This document shows positions 44,675 to 52,634 of a stretch of 64,000 nucleotides of DNA, piece by piece. The number at the start of each line of letters is the position of its first letter. Positions within the stretch are counted from its first letter, which is position 1. The position numbers and the translations under genes are program-made. Below the pieces are notes generated by a model. It was given only the letters and a program-made list of their open reading frames with translations. It was not told the DNA's origin and made no database searches. Source of the DNA: Acidobacteriota bacterium (GTDB lineage Bacteria > Acidobacteriota > Thermoanaerobaculia > UBA5066). The stretch is taken from the NCBI GenBank assembly GCA_029781975.1, contig JAKOVQ010000010.1, forward strand, positions 170,375-234,374, read 5' to 3'.

Positions 44675-46620
44675 ACGAAGCCGATCCCCTCTTCGAGAGC
44701 GAATGGCTGGAAACCGACGGCCTCGGCGGCTACGCCTCGTCCACCGTCCCCGGCCGCAACGCCCGCCGGTACCACGGCCTCCTCGTCGCCGCGACCGACC
44801 CGCCCGCCGGACGGAGCGTCCTCCTCTCGAAGCTCGAGGAGACCCTCGTCGTCGCCGGGGTCCGGTACGACCTCTCCGTCAACCGCTACCCCGGCGCCCT
44901 CCACCCGCGCGGAGACCGGCTCCTCGAGAGCTTCTCACCCGAGCCGTACCCGACGTGGACCTACGAGGCTGCGGGGGTGCGGCTCCGGAAGACGCTCTTC
45001 GTCGTCCACGGGGAGACCACGGCGGTCGTCTCGTGGGAGGCATTGAACGCTCCGCCCGGCCCCCTCCTGCTCGAGGTCCGGCCGCTCGTGGCCCTCCGCG
45101 ACCACCACGCCCTCCGCCGCGAGGAAAGGGGTTGGGACGCGGGGACGACGTCGGGCGACGGCGTCGTCACGGTCCGTCCCGTGGCGGGCCTCCCGCCGCT
45201 CCGCCTCTTCCACGACGCCGCGAGCGTCCGCCTCGACGGCGTCTGGTACCGGAGCTTCGAGCTCGACCGCGAGCGGGAGCGCGGGTTCGACTTCGTCGAG
45301 GACCTCTTCTCCCCCGCGACCCTGACCTTCGACCTCGCGGCGGCCCCGACCGCCACCGTCGTCGCCACGACCGGCGAGCGCCGCGCCGCCGAGGCCGCGT
45401 CCCTGCGCCGGCGCGAGGAGGAGCGGCGGAAGGAGGTCGCCGGGGAGCCCGGCTCCCCCCGCCTCCTCCGCGCGCTCCGTTCCGCCGCGGACCGGTTCCT
45501 CGTGAGGCGAGGGGAGGGATGGACCGTGATCGCCGGCTACCCCTGGTTCACCGACTGGGGACGCGACACGATGATCTCGCTCCCCGGCCTCGCGCTCGCC
45601 ACCGGCCGGCTCGAGGTCGCGCGGTCGGTCCTGTCGACGTTCGCGCGCTTCGTCGACCGCGGGATGGTGCCGAACCGCTTCCCCGACCACGGGGAGCCGC
45701 CCGAGTACAACACCGTCGACGGGACCCTCTGGTTCGTCGAGGCGGCCCGCGCCTACCTGGCGGCCTCCGGCGACGAGGCGTTCGCCGCCGAGCTCTACCC
45801 GCTCCTCCTCGAGGTCGTCGAGGAGCACCTGCGCGGGACGCGCTTCGGCATCCGCGCGGACGACGACGGGCTCCTCCTGGCGGGCGAGCCTGGAGTCCAG
45901 CTGACCTGGATGGACGCGAAGGTGGGAGACCACGTCGTCACGCCGCGGCACGGCAAGCCCGTCGAGGTCCAGGCGCTCTGGCACAACGCCCTCCGCTCGG
46001 TCGCCGCGCTCGCGCGCGACCTCGGCGACGGGTGGCAGCAGCGCCGGCTGACGGCCCTGGCCGACCGCGCCGCCGCGGCCTTCTCCGCGCTCTTCTGGAG
46101 CCCGGCGCGCGGGCACCTCGTCGACGTCGTCGGTCGCGACGGCTCAACCGACCCATCCCTCCGCCCGAACCAGCTCCTCGCCCTCTCCCTGCCGTACCCG
46201 CTCGTCGAAGGAGAGCGGGCCGAGAGCGTCCTGGCCGCGGTCGAGCGGCACCTCCTGACCCCCTTCGGCCTCCGGACGCTCGCCCCCTCGGACCCTGCCT
46301 ACCGCGGCCGCTACGAAGGCGGGCCCGAGGCGCGCGACGGCGCCTACCACCAGGGGACGGTCTGGCCCTGGCTGATGGGTCCGCTCGTCGACGCCCACCT
46401 CGCGGTCCGCGGCGACTCCCCGGAGACGCGGTGGCGCGCCGCCGTCTGGCTCCGTCCCCTCTGCGAGCACCTCCTCGGGCCGGGGCTCGGAGAGCTCCCC
46501 GAGGTCTACGACGGCGACCCTCCGCAGCGGGCGACCGGGTGCGTCGCCCAGGCGTGGAGCGTCGCCGAGGTCCTCCGGGCCGTCCTTCGCCTCGGGCTCG
46601 CGCGGGGGGGCGAAGCCTAG
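44671..46620 (+). CDS. Glycogen-debranching-type amylo-alpha-1,6-glucosidase (GDE_C family)
   Basis: This protein of 649 residues has an N-terminal GDE_N-type beta-sandwich (ESEWLETDGLGGYASSTVPG, NARRYHGLLVAA) and a C-terminal (alpha/alpha)6 barrel with the catalytic motif AGYPWFTDWGRDTMISLPGL and later GVQLTWMDAKV, HQGTVWPWLMGPLVDA. Members remove alpha-1,6 branches of glycogen or related glucans in the cytoplasm. The ATG overlaps the DUF2063 stop (ATGA). Its stop shares a CTAG with the stop of the convergent PAS-GGDEF-EAL gene. Confidence 0.9.
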   Translation: MNEADPLFESEWLETDGLGGYASSTVPGRNARRYHGLLVAATDPPAGRSVLLSKLEETLVVAGVRYDLSVNRYPGALHPRGDRLLESFSPEPYPTWTYEAAGVRLRKTLFVVHGETTAVVSWEALNAPPGPLLLEVRPLVALRDHHALRREERGWDAGTTSGDGVVTVRPVAGLPPLRLFHDAASVRLDGVWYRSFELDRERERGFDFVEDLFSPATLTFDLAAAPTATVVATTGERRAAEAASLRRREEERRKEVAGEPGSPRLLRALRSAADRFLVRRGEGWTVIAGYPWFTDWGRDTMISLPGLALATGRLEVARSVLSTFARFVDRGMVPNRFPDHGEPPEYNTVDGTLWFVEAARAYLAASGDEAFAAELYPLLLEVVEEHLRGTRFGIRADDDGLLLAGEPGVQLTWMDAKVGDHVVTPRHGKPVEVQALWHNALRSVAALARDLGDGWQQRRLTALADRAAAAFSALFWSPARGHLVDVVGRDGSTDPSLRPNQLLALSLPYPLVEGERAESVLAAVERHLLTPFGLRTLAPSDPAYRGRYEGGPEARDGAYHQGTVWPWLMGPLVDAHLAVRGDSPETRWRAAVWLRPLCEHLLGPGLGELPEVYDGDPPQRATGCVAQAWSVAEVLRAVLRLGLARGGEA

Positions 46621-48509
46621 CCGCGCGGGAGAAGGAAGGGCGCGACGGTCCCGGCGAGGAGCGCCGCCTGGGGCCCGGTGACGATCCCCCCCGCCAGCTG
46701 CCCGCGGATCGCGGCCGCCCCGCGGCTCCTGAGCCACTCGACCTGCGCGACGGAGTCGACGTCGACGGCCGTCACCGGGAGCCCGAGAGCGCGCGCGAAG
46801 GAGAGGATCGCCGCGACGAGGAGCTCCTCGCGGCCGTTCCCTCCGAGGCGCGCCGTGAGGCTCGGGTCGAGGACGAGGTCGTCGACCCCGGAATCGAGGA
46901 TCTCGGCGGGGTCGAGGCCTCCCCGGCCGAAGCGGACGAGGGAGAGCCGGACGCCGAGCCGCGCGACCCGGCCGGCGGCGCTCGTCCCCGCGCGCGGCAG
47001 GGCCGGCTCCTCGACGGCGAGCCGGAGGAGCGACGGCCGCAGGGAGCTCGCGGTGAGCGCCTCCGAGACGACGTCGGCGAAGGCCGGGTCGGCGAGGGCG
47101 GCCGCGGGCACCGGGGCCCGCAGCCAGACGGCGTCCGCCACCCGGCCGGGCGGGTTCCACGCCGACGCCTGCCGGCACGCCTCGGCCAGGATCCATCGCG
47201 TGATCGGCAGCGCCTGGCCGCTCGCCTCGGCGAGCGGGAGCCACTCGTCGGCCGGGAGGAGCCCTTTCGACGGGTGCCGCCACCTCGGGACCGCGCAGAA
47301 GCCGGCGACGCGCCCCGTCACCAGCGAGACGGCGGGCTCGAACACGAGCTCGAGCTGGCCGAGGGAGAGCGCCGCGCGGAGACCCGCCTCGAGCTCGAGG
47401 CGCGCGACCGCCCGGAAGTGGACCCCCACGTCGAAGAGGGCGGTCCCCCCTCCCCCCTCCCGGCGGGCCCGGTCGCGCGCGGCCATCGCGTCGGCGAGGA
47501 GGGCGGAGGCATCCCCGTACCCGCCCCCCAGCGTGGCGATCCCGGCGCTCGGCGCGAGGCCCTCCGATCCCGCGACCGCGAACGGCAAGCGAAGCCTCTC
47601 GAGGGCCCGCTCGGCGACCCGGAGCGCGTCCTCCGGCTCCCGCACCTCCGTCAGGAGGAGCGCGAAGCCGTCCGGGAGCCGCGCGAGGGTGTCGGTGGGA
47701 CGGACGAGGGCCGCGAGCCGCCGGCTCGCCTCGCGCACGACCTCGTCGACCCCCGCGGGCCCCGACCGGCGCTCCAGGGAGTCGAGCCCCTCGAGGCCGA
47801 TCGCGACGAGCGCCGTCGTCGAGCCGGGCGTCCGTCGCGCCCGGGCGAGGTTCTGGCCGATCCGGTCGAGGAGGAGGGCGCAGGTCGGGAGCGCCGTGAG
47901 GGGATCGGAGAGGGAGGCCGTCCGGAGCCCCTCCTCCTGCCTCCGCCGCTCGGTGACGTCGACCTGCGTCCCCCAGACCCTCACCAGGCACCCGTCGCGA
48001 ACGACGCCGAACCCGCTGTTGAGGAAATGGCGCACGTCCCCGGTGAGGCCGCTCTCCACCGTCTCGACCCCGTCCGCGCGGTACCCGTTCGCGATGAACG
48101 CCGCCTGGGCCTCCAGGTTCGCCGGGTCGGTGTCGGTCCCGTGGAGCTCGAGGACGCGCTTCCCGACGAGGGCCGTGGCGCCGGGAAGGCCGTACATCCG
48201 GGCCATCACGTCGTTGGCCTCGGCCACGACCGCGTTGCGGTAGAAGAGGCGGACCTGCTCGTCGAGCGGAAGGTCGACGGGGACCGGGGTCGTCATCTCC
48301 ACCCTGTAGATCCCGTCCGACGTCCCGTCGAGGTACGAGCGGTAGCGCTCCGTCACCTCCTCGAGCTCCCGGCGCAGCCTCTCGGCCTCTCCAGCCACCG
48401 CCTCGTCCCTCCGCGCAAATCCACGGACGCCTGCGCGGCCCGCGGACACCCCCGGCCGCGCGCGTCGCGTCCGGATTCTATTCGGAACGGGCGGCGGGGA
48501 TCGCACCAC
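46617..48509 (-). CDS. PAS-GGDEF-EAL protein with degenerate catalytic motifs
   Basis: This protein of 630 residues has an uncertain GTG start; no good ribosome site was seen. A PAS-like domain lies at about 60-190 (YLDGTSDGIYRVEMTT, VVRDGCLVRVWGTQVDVTER). It is followed by a GGDEF fold (SLSDPLTALPTCALLLDRI) whose GGDEF box reads RLPDGFALLL, and by an EAL fold (LELVFEPAVSLVTGRVAGFCAVPRW) whose EAL reads FCAV. In the EAL domain the later lysine/Asp motif is DDLVLDPSL. It therefore lacks diguanylate cyclase and phosphodiesterase residues and is most likely a c-di-GMP sensor or scaffold. No membrane segment was seen. Confidence 0.82.
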   Translation of the reverse strand: MVRSPPPVPNRIRTRRARPGVSAGRAGVRGFARRDEAVAGEAERLRRELEEVTERYRSYLDGTSDGIYRVEMTTPVPVDLPLDEQVRLFYRNAVVAEANDVMARMYGLPGATALVGKRVLELHGTDTDPANLEAQAAFIANGYRADGVETVESGLTGDVRHFLNSGFGVVRDGCLVRVWGTQVDVTERRRQEEGLRTASLSDPLTALPTCALLLDRIGQNLARARRTPGSTTALVAIGLEGLDSLERRSGPAGVDEVVREASRRLAALVRPTDTLARLPDGFALLLTEVREPEDALRVAERALERLRLPFAVAGSEGLAPSAGIATLGGGYGDASALLADAMAARDRARREGGGGTALFDVGVHFRAVARLELEAGLRAALSLGQLELVFEPAVSLVTGRVAGFCAVPRWRHPSKGLLPADEWLPLAEASGQALPITRWILAEACRQASAWNPPGRVADAVWLRAPVPAAALADPAFADVVSEALTASSLRPSLLRLAVEEPALPRAGTSAAGRVARLGVRLSLVRFGRGGLDPAEILDSGVDDLVLDPSLTARLGGNGREELLVAAILSFARALGLPVTAVDVDSVAQVEWLRSRGAAAIRGQLAGGIVTGPQAALLAGTVAPFLLPRG

Positions 48510-48613
48510 CGCTCGGCCTCCGTCGGGCCGCCGGGCGGCCCCGGCCTCCCGCGACGGCGGACGGCGCCCCCCGTCGCTTGGAGATCCGCCGAACGCTGCC
48601 GGAGAATCGGCCC

Positions 48614-49006
48614 ATGCGCCTGCCGTCCCGCCTCCTCGCCGCCGTCGCCGTGGCCACAGCCCTCGCCCCCTCCCTCGCCTGCACGTGCCCCTGGGCCGAC
48701 GTCAGCGTCTGGCTCGTCACCGACGCCCTCGAGGGGAAGACGATGCGCGCCAAGCCCAAGGACGAGGTCCTCGTCGACGTCCCGGCGGGTTCGGCGGGCC
48801 AGCGCTGGGAGGTGGTCGAGGTCGACGCGCACGTCCTCGAGCGGACCGGCCCGCCCGAGGAGGCGCCCGGGAAGCCCGGCGTGGTGCGAATCCCCTTCAA
48901 GGCGCTGAAGCCGGGCGAGACGACCCTCGTCCTCGGCCTCCACGACCGGAAGGAGAAGGGCGCCCCACCCGTCCGGACCTTCCGGGTCACCGTCCAGGTC
49001 TACTGA
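48614..49006 (+). CDS. Chagasin/I42-like exported protein
   Basis: This exported protein has 130 residues. Its signal region (LAAVAVATALAPSLACTC) could be cut at Cys as a lipoprotein, though the lipobox is imperfect. The mature domain, DEVLVDVPAGSAGQRWEVVEV, VRIPFKALKPGETTLVLGLHD, resembles the chagasin/proteinase-inhibitor I42 fold, which blocks papain-like cysteine peptidases. The inhibitor loop NPTTGYRW is replaced by AGSAGQRW, so inhibition is uncertain. It is divergent from the PAS-GGDEF-EAL gene and convergent with the SDR gene. Confidence 0.65.
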   Translation: MRLPSRLLAAVAVATALAPSLACTCPWADVSVWLVTDALEGKTMRAKPKDEVLVDVPAGSAGQRWEVVEVDAHVLERTGPPEEAPGKPGVVRIPFKALKPGETTLVLGLHDRKEKGAPPVRTFRVTVQVY

Positions 49007-49051
49007 CGAGGGCTCCGCGGACTCCGCCGACTCTGCGGAAGCCCCGCCGCC

Positions 49052-49858
49052 TCAGGACCCGGCGTCCCGGATCGCCCGCTCGGCGATCGCGTCGATCAGC
49101 CCCGGGGCCGCCATCCTGACCCACCGCCCCGCCTTCCCGCGGAACGACAACACGAGGAGCCTCTTGCGGCGCTCCATCCCGTCGGCGATCCGTCGGGCGC
49201 ACGCGGCGGCGCTCATCACCTTCCCCTCCCCGAACGCCGTCCGGCCGTGCGGCCGGCCGTCGGGCCCGGCGGCCCTCACGTGGATCGCGGTCTCGACGAA
49301 GTCCGGGGCGACCATCGTCACGCTCACCCCGGTGCCGCGGAGCTCCACCCGGAGCGAGTCGAAGAAGCCGAACTGGGCGTGCTTGCTGGCGGCGTAGCCC
49401 GTCCGCGTCGGGACGCCTGTGAGGCCCGAGAGGCTGGAGACGGCGACGATCCGGCCGCGCGCCCTCTTGAGGTGCGGCAGCGCGAAGTAGGTCGGGTAGA
49501 CGGACCCGAGGTAGTTCACGCGCATCAGCCGCTCGAAGATCCCGAGGTCCGTCACCTCGTCGAAGCGGGCGATCATGTCGATCCCGGCGTCTAGGACCAG
49601 CGCGTCGATCGCCCCGAACCGGTCGACCGCCGCGGCGACGAGCGCGCGGCACGCCTCGGGTTCGGAGATGTCCGTCGGGACGGCGAGCGCCTCGGCGCCC
49701 CGCGCCCGGCAGGCGGCGGCCGCGCCGTCGAGCGCACCTGCGTCCCGGGCGGCGAGGACGACCTTCGCCCCGCGCTCGGCCAGGAGCGCCACCAGCGCCC
49801 GGCCGATCCCCTGCGAGGCCCCCGTGACGACGACGACCTTCCCCGCGAGCTCGGACAC
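49052..49858 (-). CDS. Short-chain dehydrogenase/reductase (SDR)
   Basis: This classical SDR has 268 residues. The cofactor motif is TGASQGIGRALVALLAERG, followed by LVLDAGID (in place of NNAG), and the catalytic Ser-Tyr-Lys appear in VAVSSLSGLTGVPTRTGYAASKHA. A C-terminal helix continues beyond the usual fold (LSFRGKAGRWVRM). The substrate is not predictable. It is on the same strand and downstream of an SMI1/KNR4-domain gene with a 32-base gap. Confidence 0.9.
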   Translation of the reverse strand: MSELAGKVVVVTGASQGIGRALVALLAERGAKVVLAARDAGALDGAAAACRARGAEALAVPTDISEPEACRALVAAAVDRFGAIDALVLDAGIDMIARFDEVTDLGIFERLMRVNYLGSVYPTYFALPHLKRARGRIVAVSSLSGLTGVPTRTGYAASKHAQFGFFDSLRVELRGTGVSVTMVAPDFVETAIHVRAAGPDGRPHGRTAFGEGKVMSAAACARRIADGMERRKRLLVLSFRGKAGRWVRMAAPGLIDAIAERAIRDAGS

Positions 49859-49890
49859 GTTTCAGCCCTCCGCGGCCGGGCCGGCCGCCG

Positions 49891-50400
49891 TCACTGCGGG
49901 TGGAAGCGCTCCTCCTCGAGGTTGAGGTAGAGCGCCGAGACGAACCCGTCGAAGTCCGGCGCGAGCGTCACGAGGGCGCTCTGGAGGACGCCGGTCCACT
50001 GAGGGAGCCCCTCGATGAAGGCGACGACGCGGCCGTACCCCTCGGGCGAGAGGTCGAGGTAGACGACCGAGGCCCCGCCGTCCGTCGCGAACGGGAGGAG
50101 GTGCCGCCCCGCCCCGCGCAGGCGCCTCTCCGCCTCGATCTCGTGCAGGAGCTTGCCGTGCGCCGGGACGCCCGGAAGCGGCCGCCGCGTGGAGAGGACC
50201 GACCAGAAGACCATCCGGAGGACGCCGTCGCCCGCGGGGACGTCGAAGGAGTAGTCGAGGCGGCCGCCGTTCGCGGTAGCGAGGAACTCCACGAAGGGGC
50301 CGGGGAGCCGCGCCCCCACCGCCTCCTCCACCGCCGCGAGCTCCTCGGCCGTCGGCGGGTCGAGCGGGTCCTCGATCTCGAGGTGGCGAAAGCGCGTCAA
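49891..50400 (-). CDS. SMI1/KNR4-family protein
   Basis: This protein of 169 residues starts from a TTG. The SMI1/KNR4 (SUKH) fold is recognised from its ordered motifs: TAEELAAVEEAVGARLPGPF, FLATANGGRLD, LLPFATDGGASVVYLD. SUKH proteins often act as immunity proteins of nucleases or toxins, but here no toxin gene adjoins it. The likely start was chosen because the domain begins a few residues later. Confidence 0.8.
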   Translation of the reverse strand: MTRFRHLEIEDPLDPPTAEELAAVEEAVGARLPGPFVEFLATANGGRLDYSFDVPAGDGVLRMVFWSVLSTRRPLPGVPAHGKLLHEIEAERRLRGAGRHLLPFATDGGASVVYLDLSPEGYGRVVAFIEGLPQWTGVLQSALVTLAPDFDGFVSALYLNLEEERFHPQ

Positions 50401-50486
50401 GGCCGGCTGATCCTAGCCCCGTCGCGCCTCGGTCCGAAGGAGGGAAGGGGGGACCCCCACGTTTCCGGCAGGGCCCGGGACGCGCG

Positions 50487-51656
50487 TCAGCGGACGCCGT
50501 CGAGGAACGTCCGGAGCTCCTCCACGGGGATGGCGAAGTTGAGCCCCTCCGACCCCTTGACCTTGAGGACGTTCACGCCGACGACCTCCCCGCGCGCGTT
50601 CAGGAGCGGCCCGCCGCTGCTCCCCGGGTTGATCGCGGCGTCGTGCTGGAGCAGGCGCAGGTCGCCGAACCTCCGCGGGCCGTCCGAGCTCAGGATTCCC
50701 CTCGAGAGGCTCGCCGCGAGCTTCGGCCCGGCCGGCGACCCGAGGGCGAAGACCGCGTCACCCATCCGGAGGTCCGACCTCGGCGCCAGCGGCGCGACGG
50801 CCACCGGCGGGTCGACGTAGGCCTGGAGCATGGCCAGGTCGAGCTCCTCGTCGCGGGCCACGATCCGCGCGTCGATGGGGTCCTCGCGCCCCGGGAGGAG
50901 AACCTGCTGGTAGTCGGTCCGCCGGACGACGTGCTCGTTCGTCACGAGGCGGCCCCTGCGATCCACGAAGAAGCCGGTTCCCGTCGCGTAGCCTTTCTCG
51001 AACGAGAGCTTCCCGACCACCGTGACGACGGCTGCCTTCACCCGCTCGAACGGGTCGCCAGCGGGGGCAGCCGAAGGGGTTGCCGCCGGCCCGAGGAGCC
51101 GCGTCATCCGCTTCTCCGTGATCTCCCGCTGGGCCGCGCTCGCGCGCTCCGACTCCTGCGCCACGCGCCGCGCCTCGACGAGGCGGACGAGGACGACGGC
51201 ACCCAGCAGCAGGGCTGTCGCCGCACCGAGAGCGGGGTAGAGCCATCTCCGGCCCCCGGCGGCCCGGACCCGAGGCGCGGGGGGCGCGGCTCGGCGGGCC
51301 GCGGCGGCCGGCGCGCTCACCCCTCGGGCCGCCTCCGGGGCGGAGACGTAGCCCGCCACGAACCGGACCGGGCCGACCGAGACGGCCGTCCCCGGCTCCA
51401 GGACGACTCGCGAGACCCTCTCTCCGTTCGTCTCGAGGAGGGCGCCCTCGAGGGCGGCGAGGACCCACGGGGCACCAGGCTCCCGCCTGGCCTCGGCGTG
51501 CTCCGGGAGGACTCCCGGCACCGGGGGAAGCACGATGGCGTCCCGTCGCCACGCGCTGCCGACCCTCAGCCCCTCGTGCAGCGCCAGGCTCCTCGAGGCG
51601 CCCGTGGCCGGGTCGATCCAGCTGAGGCCGAGGGTGCTGCCGGGTGCGGGGCTCAC
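50487..51656 (-). CDS. FHA-transmembrane-trypsin-like serine protease
   Basis: This protein of 389 residues starts at a GTG that overlaps the previous stop (GTGA). An N-terminal FHA-like domain lies at about 10-110, an Ala/Pro linker follows, and one transmembrane helix lies near 150 (YPALGAATALLLGAVVLVRL). The remainder is a chymotrypsin-fold protease with His in LVTNEHVV, Asp in DLAML and Ser in NPGSSGGPLLN. It resembles DegP/HtrA without a PDZ domain. The FHA domain would face the cytoplasm and the protease the periplasm, linking phospho-signals to envelope proteolysis, which is inference. Confidence 0.85.
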   Translation of the reverse strand: MSPAPGSTLGLSWIDPATGASRSLALHEGLRVGSAWRRDAIVLPPVPGVLPEHAEARREPGAPWVLAALEGALLETNGERVSRVVLEPGTAVSVGPVRFVAGYVSAPEAARGVSAPAAAARRAAPPAPRVRAAGGRRWLYPALGAATALLLGAVVLVRLVEARRVAQESERASAAQREITEKRMTRLLGPAATPSAAPAGDPFERVKAAVVTVVGKLSFEKGYATGTGFFVDRRGRLVTNEHVVRRTDYQQVLLPGREDPIDARIVARDEELDLAMLQAYVDPPVAVAPLAPRSDLRMGDAVFALGSPAGPKLAASLSRGILSSDGPRRFGDLRLLQHDAAINPGSSGGPLLNARGEVVGVNVLKVKGSEGLNFAIPVEELRTFLDGVR

Positions 51657-52516
51657 CGCCGCGGTTTCCCCGGGGGCGTCGCGGGGGCCGGGGTCGCCCC
51701 GGCCCGCCCCGGCTCCCTCCCGGCCGAGAGCGGGGGGTGTGCCCGCTCCTCGGCAACGCCGCCGACGTCCCCGATCAGGGCGATCATCCGCTCGGCGCTC
51801 CTGGCGAAGTCGCAGGAGACCTGGATCGTCAGGCCGGCCTTGTCGCCCGGCGCGAGCTCCGAGGGGACGAGCGAGTGGACCTGCTCGCGCTTCACCCTCG
51901 ACGTGAGACCTCCCAGCAGGATGTAAGCCCTCAGCTGGCTGAGCTTCTTGTCCGAGGTGTTCTTCACGCTCGCCGCGAGCTCCGCGCGCGCGTCGGGACA
52001 GCCGGAGAAGTCGGCTACGAACTGCTCGATGGTGACGAGCTTCGCGACCGAGGAGGCGCCGAAGTACGAGTCCTTCGGGCGAACCTCGAGCGTCTTCCCG
52101 CTGGCGGTCTTCAGCTTCCCCTCCGAGGAGCTGGCGTCGACCGCCTTGTCGCCGTCGACCGTCAGGCCGCGGGCCAGGCCGGAGACCCCCTGGCCCGGCC
52201 GCGCCGCGGGGGGGGCGGCGGCGGCTGGCGTGGGGGTCCCCGTCTGCCGGTTGGCCTCGGCGGTCGCCTTCCAGTCGACCCGCGCGGACGGCACGCTCGT
52301 GAGGGTCCCCGACGGGGCGAGCCGGACGTGGAGGAGCCTCGCCTGCGTCGGCGCCGGCGTCCCCTCCACGCGGAGACGGCTCCCGTCGGTCAGGACGAGG
52401 ACGCTCGTGGAGTCCGCCGGAGCGCGGCGCGCGACGGCCCCCGCCAGGCCGAGGAGAATCAGGAGGAGAAGGAGAGAGGATCCCCGCGAGGCGAGGACCC
52501 GTTTGAGCTCCATCAT
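51653..52516 (-). CDS. Membrane-anchored protein of unknown function
   Basis: This protein of 287 residues starts at 52516, where GGGAGGT lies 6 nt upstream; the frame's earlier ATG adds six residues. A hydrophobic N-terminal segment (LLLLLILLGLAGAVA) is followed by a beta-strand pair (STSVLVLTDGSRLRV), an Ala/Pro linker and a C-terminal domain (FSGCPDARAELAASVKNTSD, TIQVSCDFARSAERM) with two Cys. I do not recognise a family. It is translationally coupled to the FHA-protease by a 4-base overlap, so it is a likely partner or substrate. Confidence 0.75.
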   Translation of the reverse strand: MMELKRVLASRGSSLLLLLILLGLAGAVARRAPADSTSVLVLTDGSRLRVEGTPAPTQARLLHVRLAPSGTLTSVPSARVDWKATAEANRQTGTPTPAAAAPPAARPGQGVSGLARGLTVDGDKAVDASSSEGKLKTASGKTLEVRPKDSYFGASSVAKLVTIEQFVADFSGCPDARAELAASVKNTSDKKLSQLRAYILLGGLTSRVKREQVHSLVPSELAPGDKAGLTIQVSCDFARSAERMIALIGDVGGVAEERAHPPLSAGREPGRAGATPAPATPPGKPRR

Positions 52517-52634
52517 GGGACGACCTCCCGGCACGCGGATTCAGTGGAGACCCGGGTCGAGCCACCGGCTGCGCAAGAGGTGATTCTAGGCCCGAAATCG
52601 GCCTCCCGCCATCGAGAAGACGCGGGTCAGCAGG

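Noticed and set aside
52588-52604. Small hairpin AGGCCCGAAATCGGCCT after the efflux operon
   Set aside because: The stem is short with a bulge and no U-tract follows, so it was not called a terminator.
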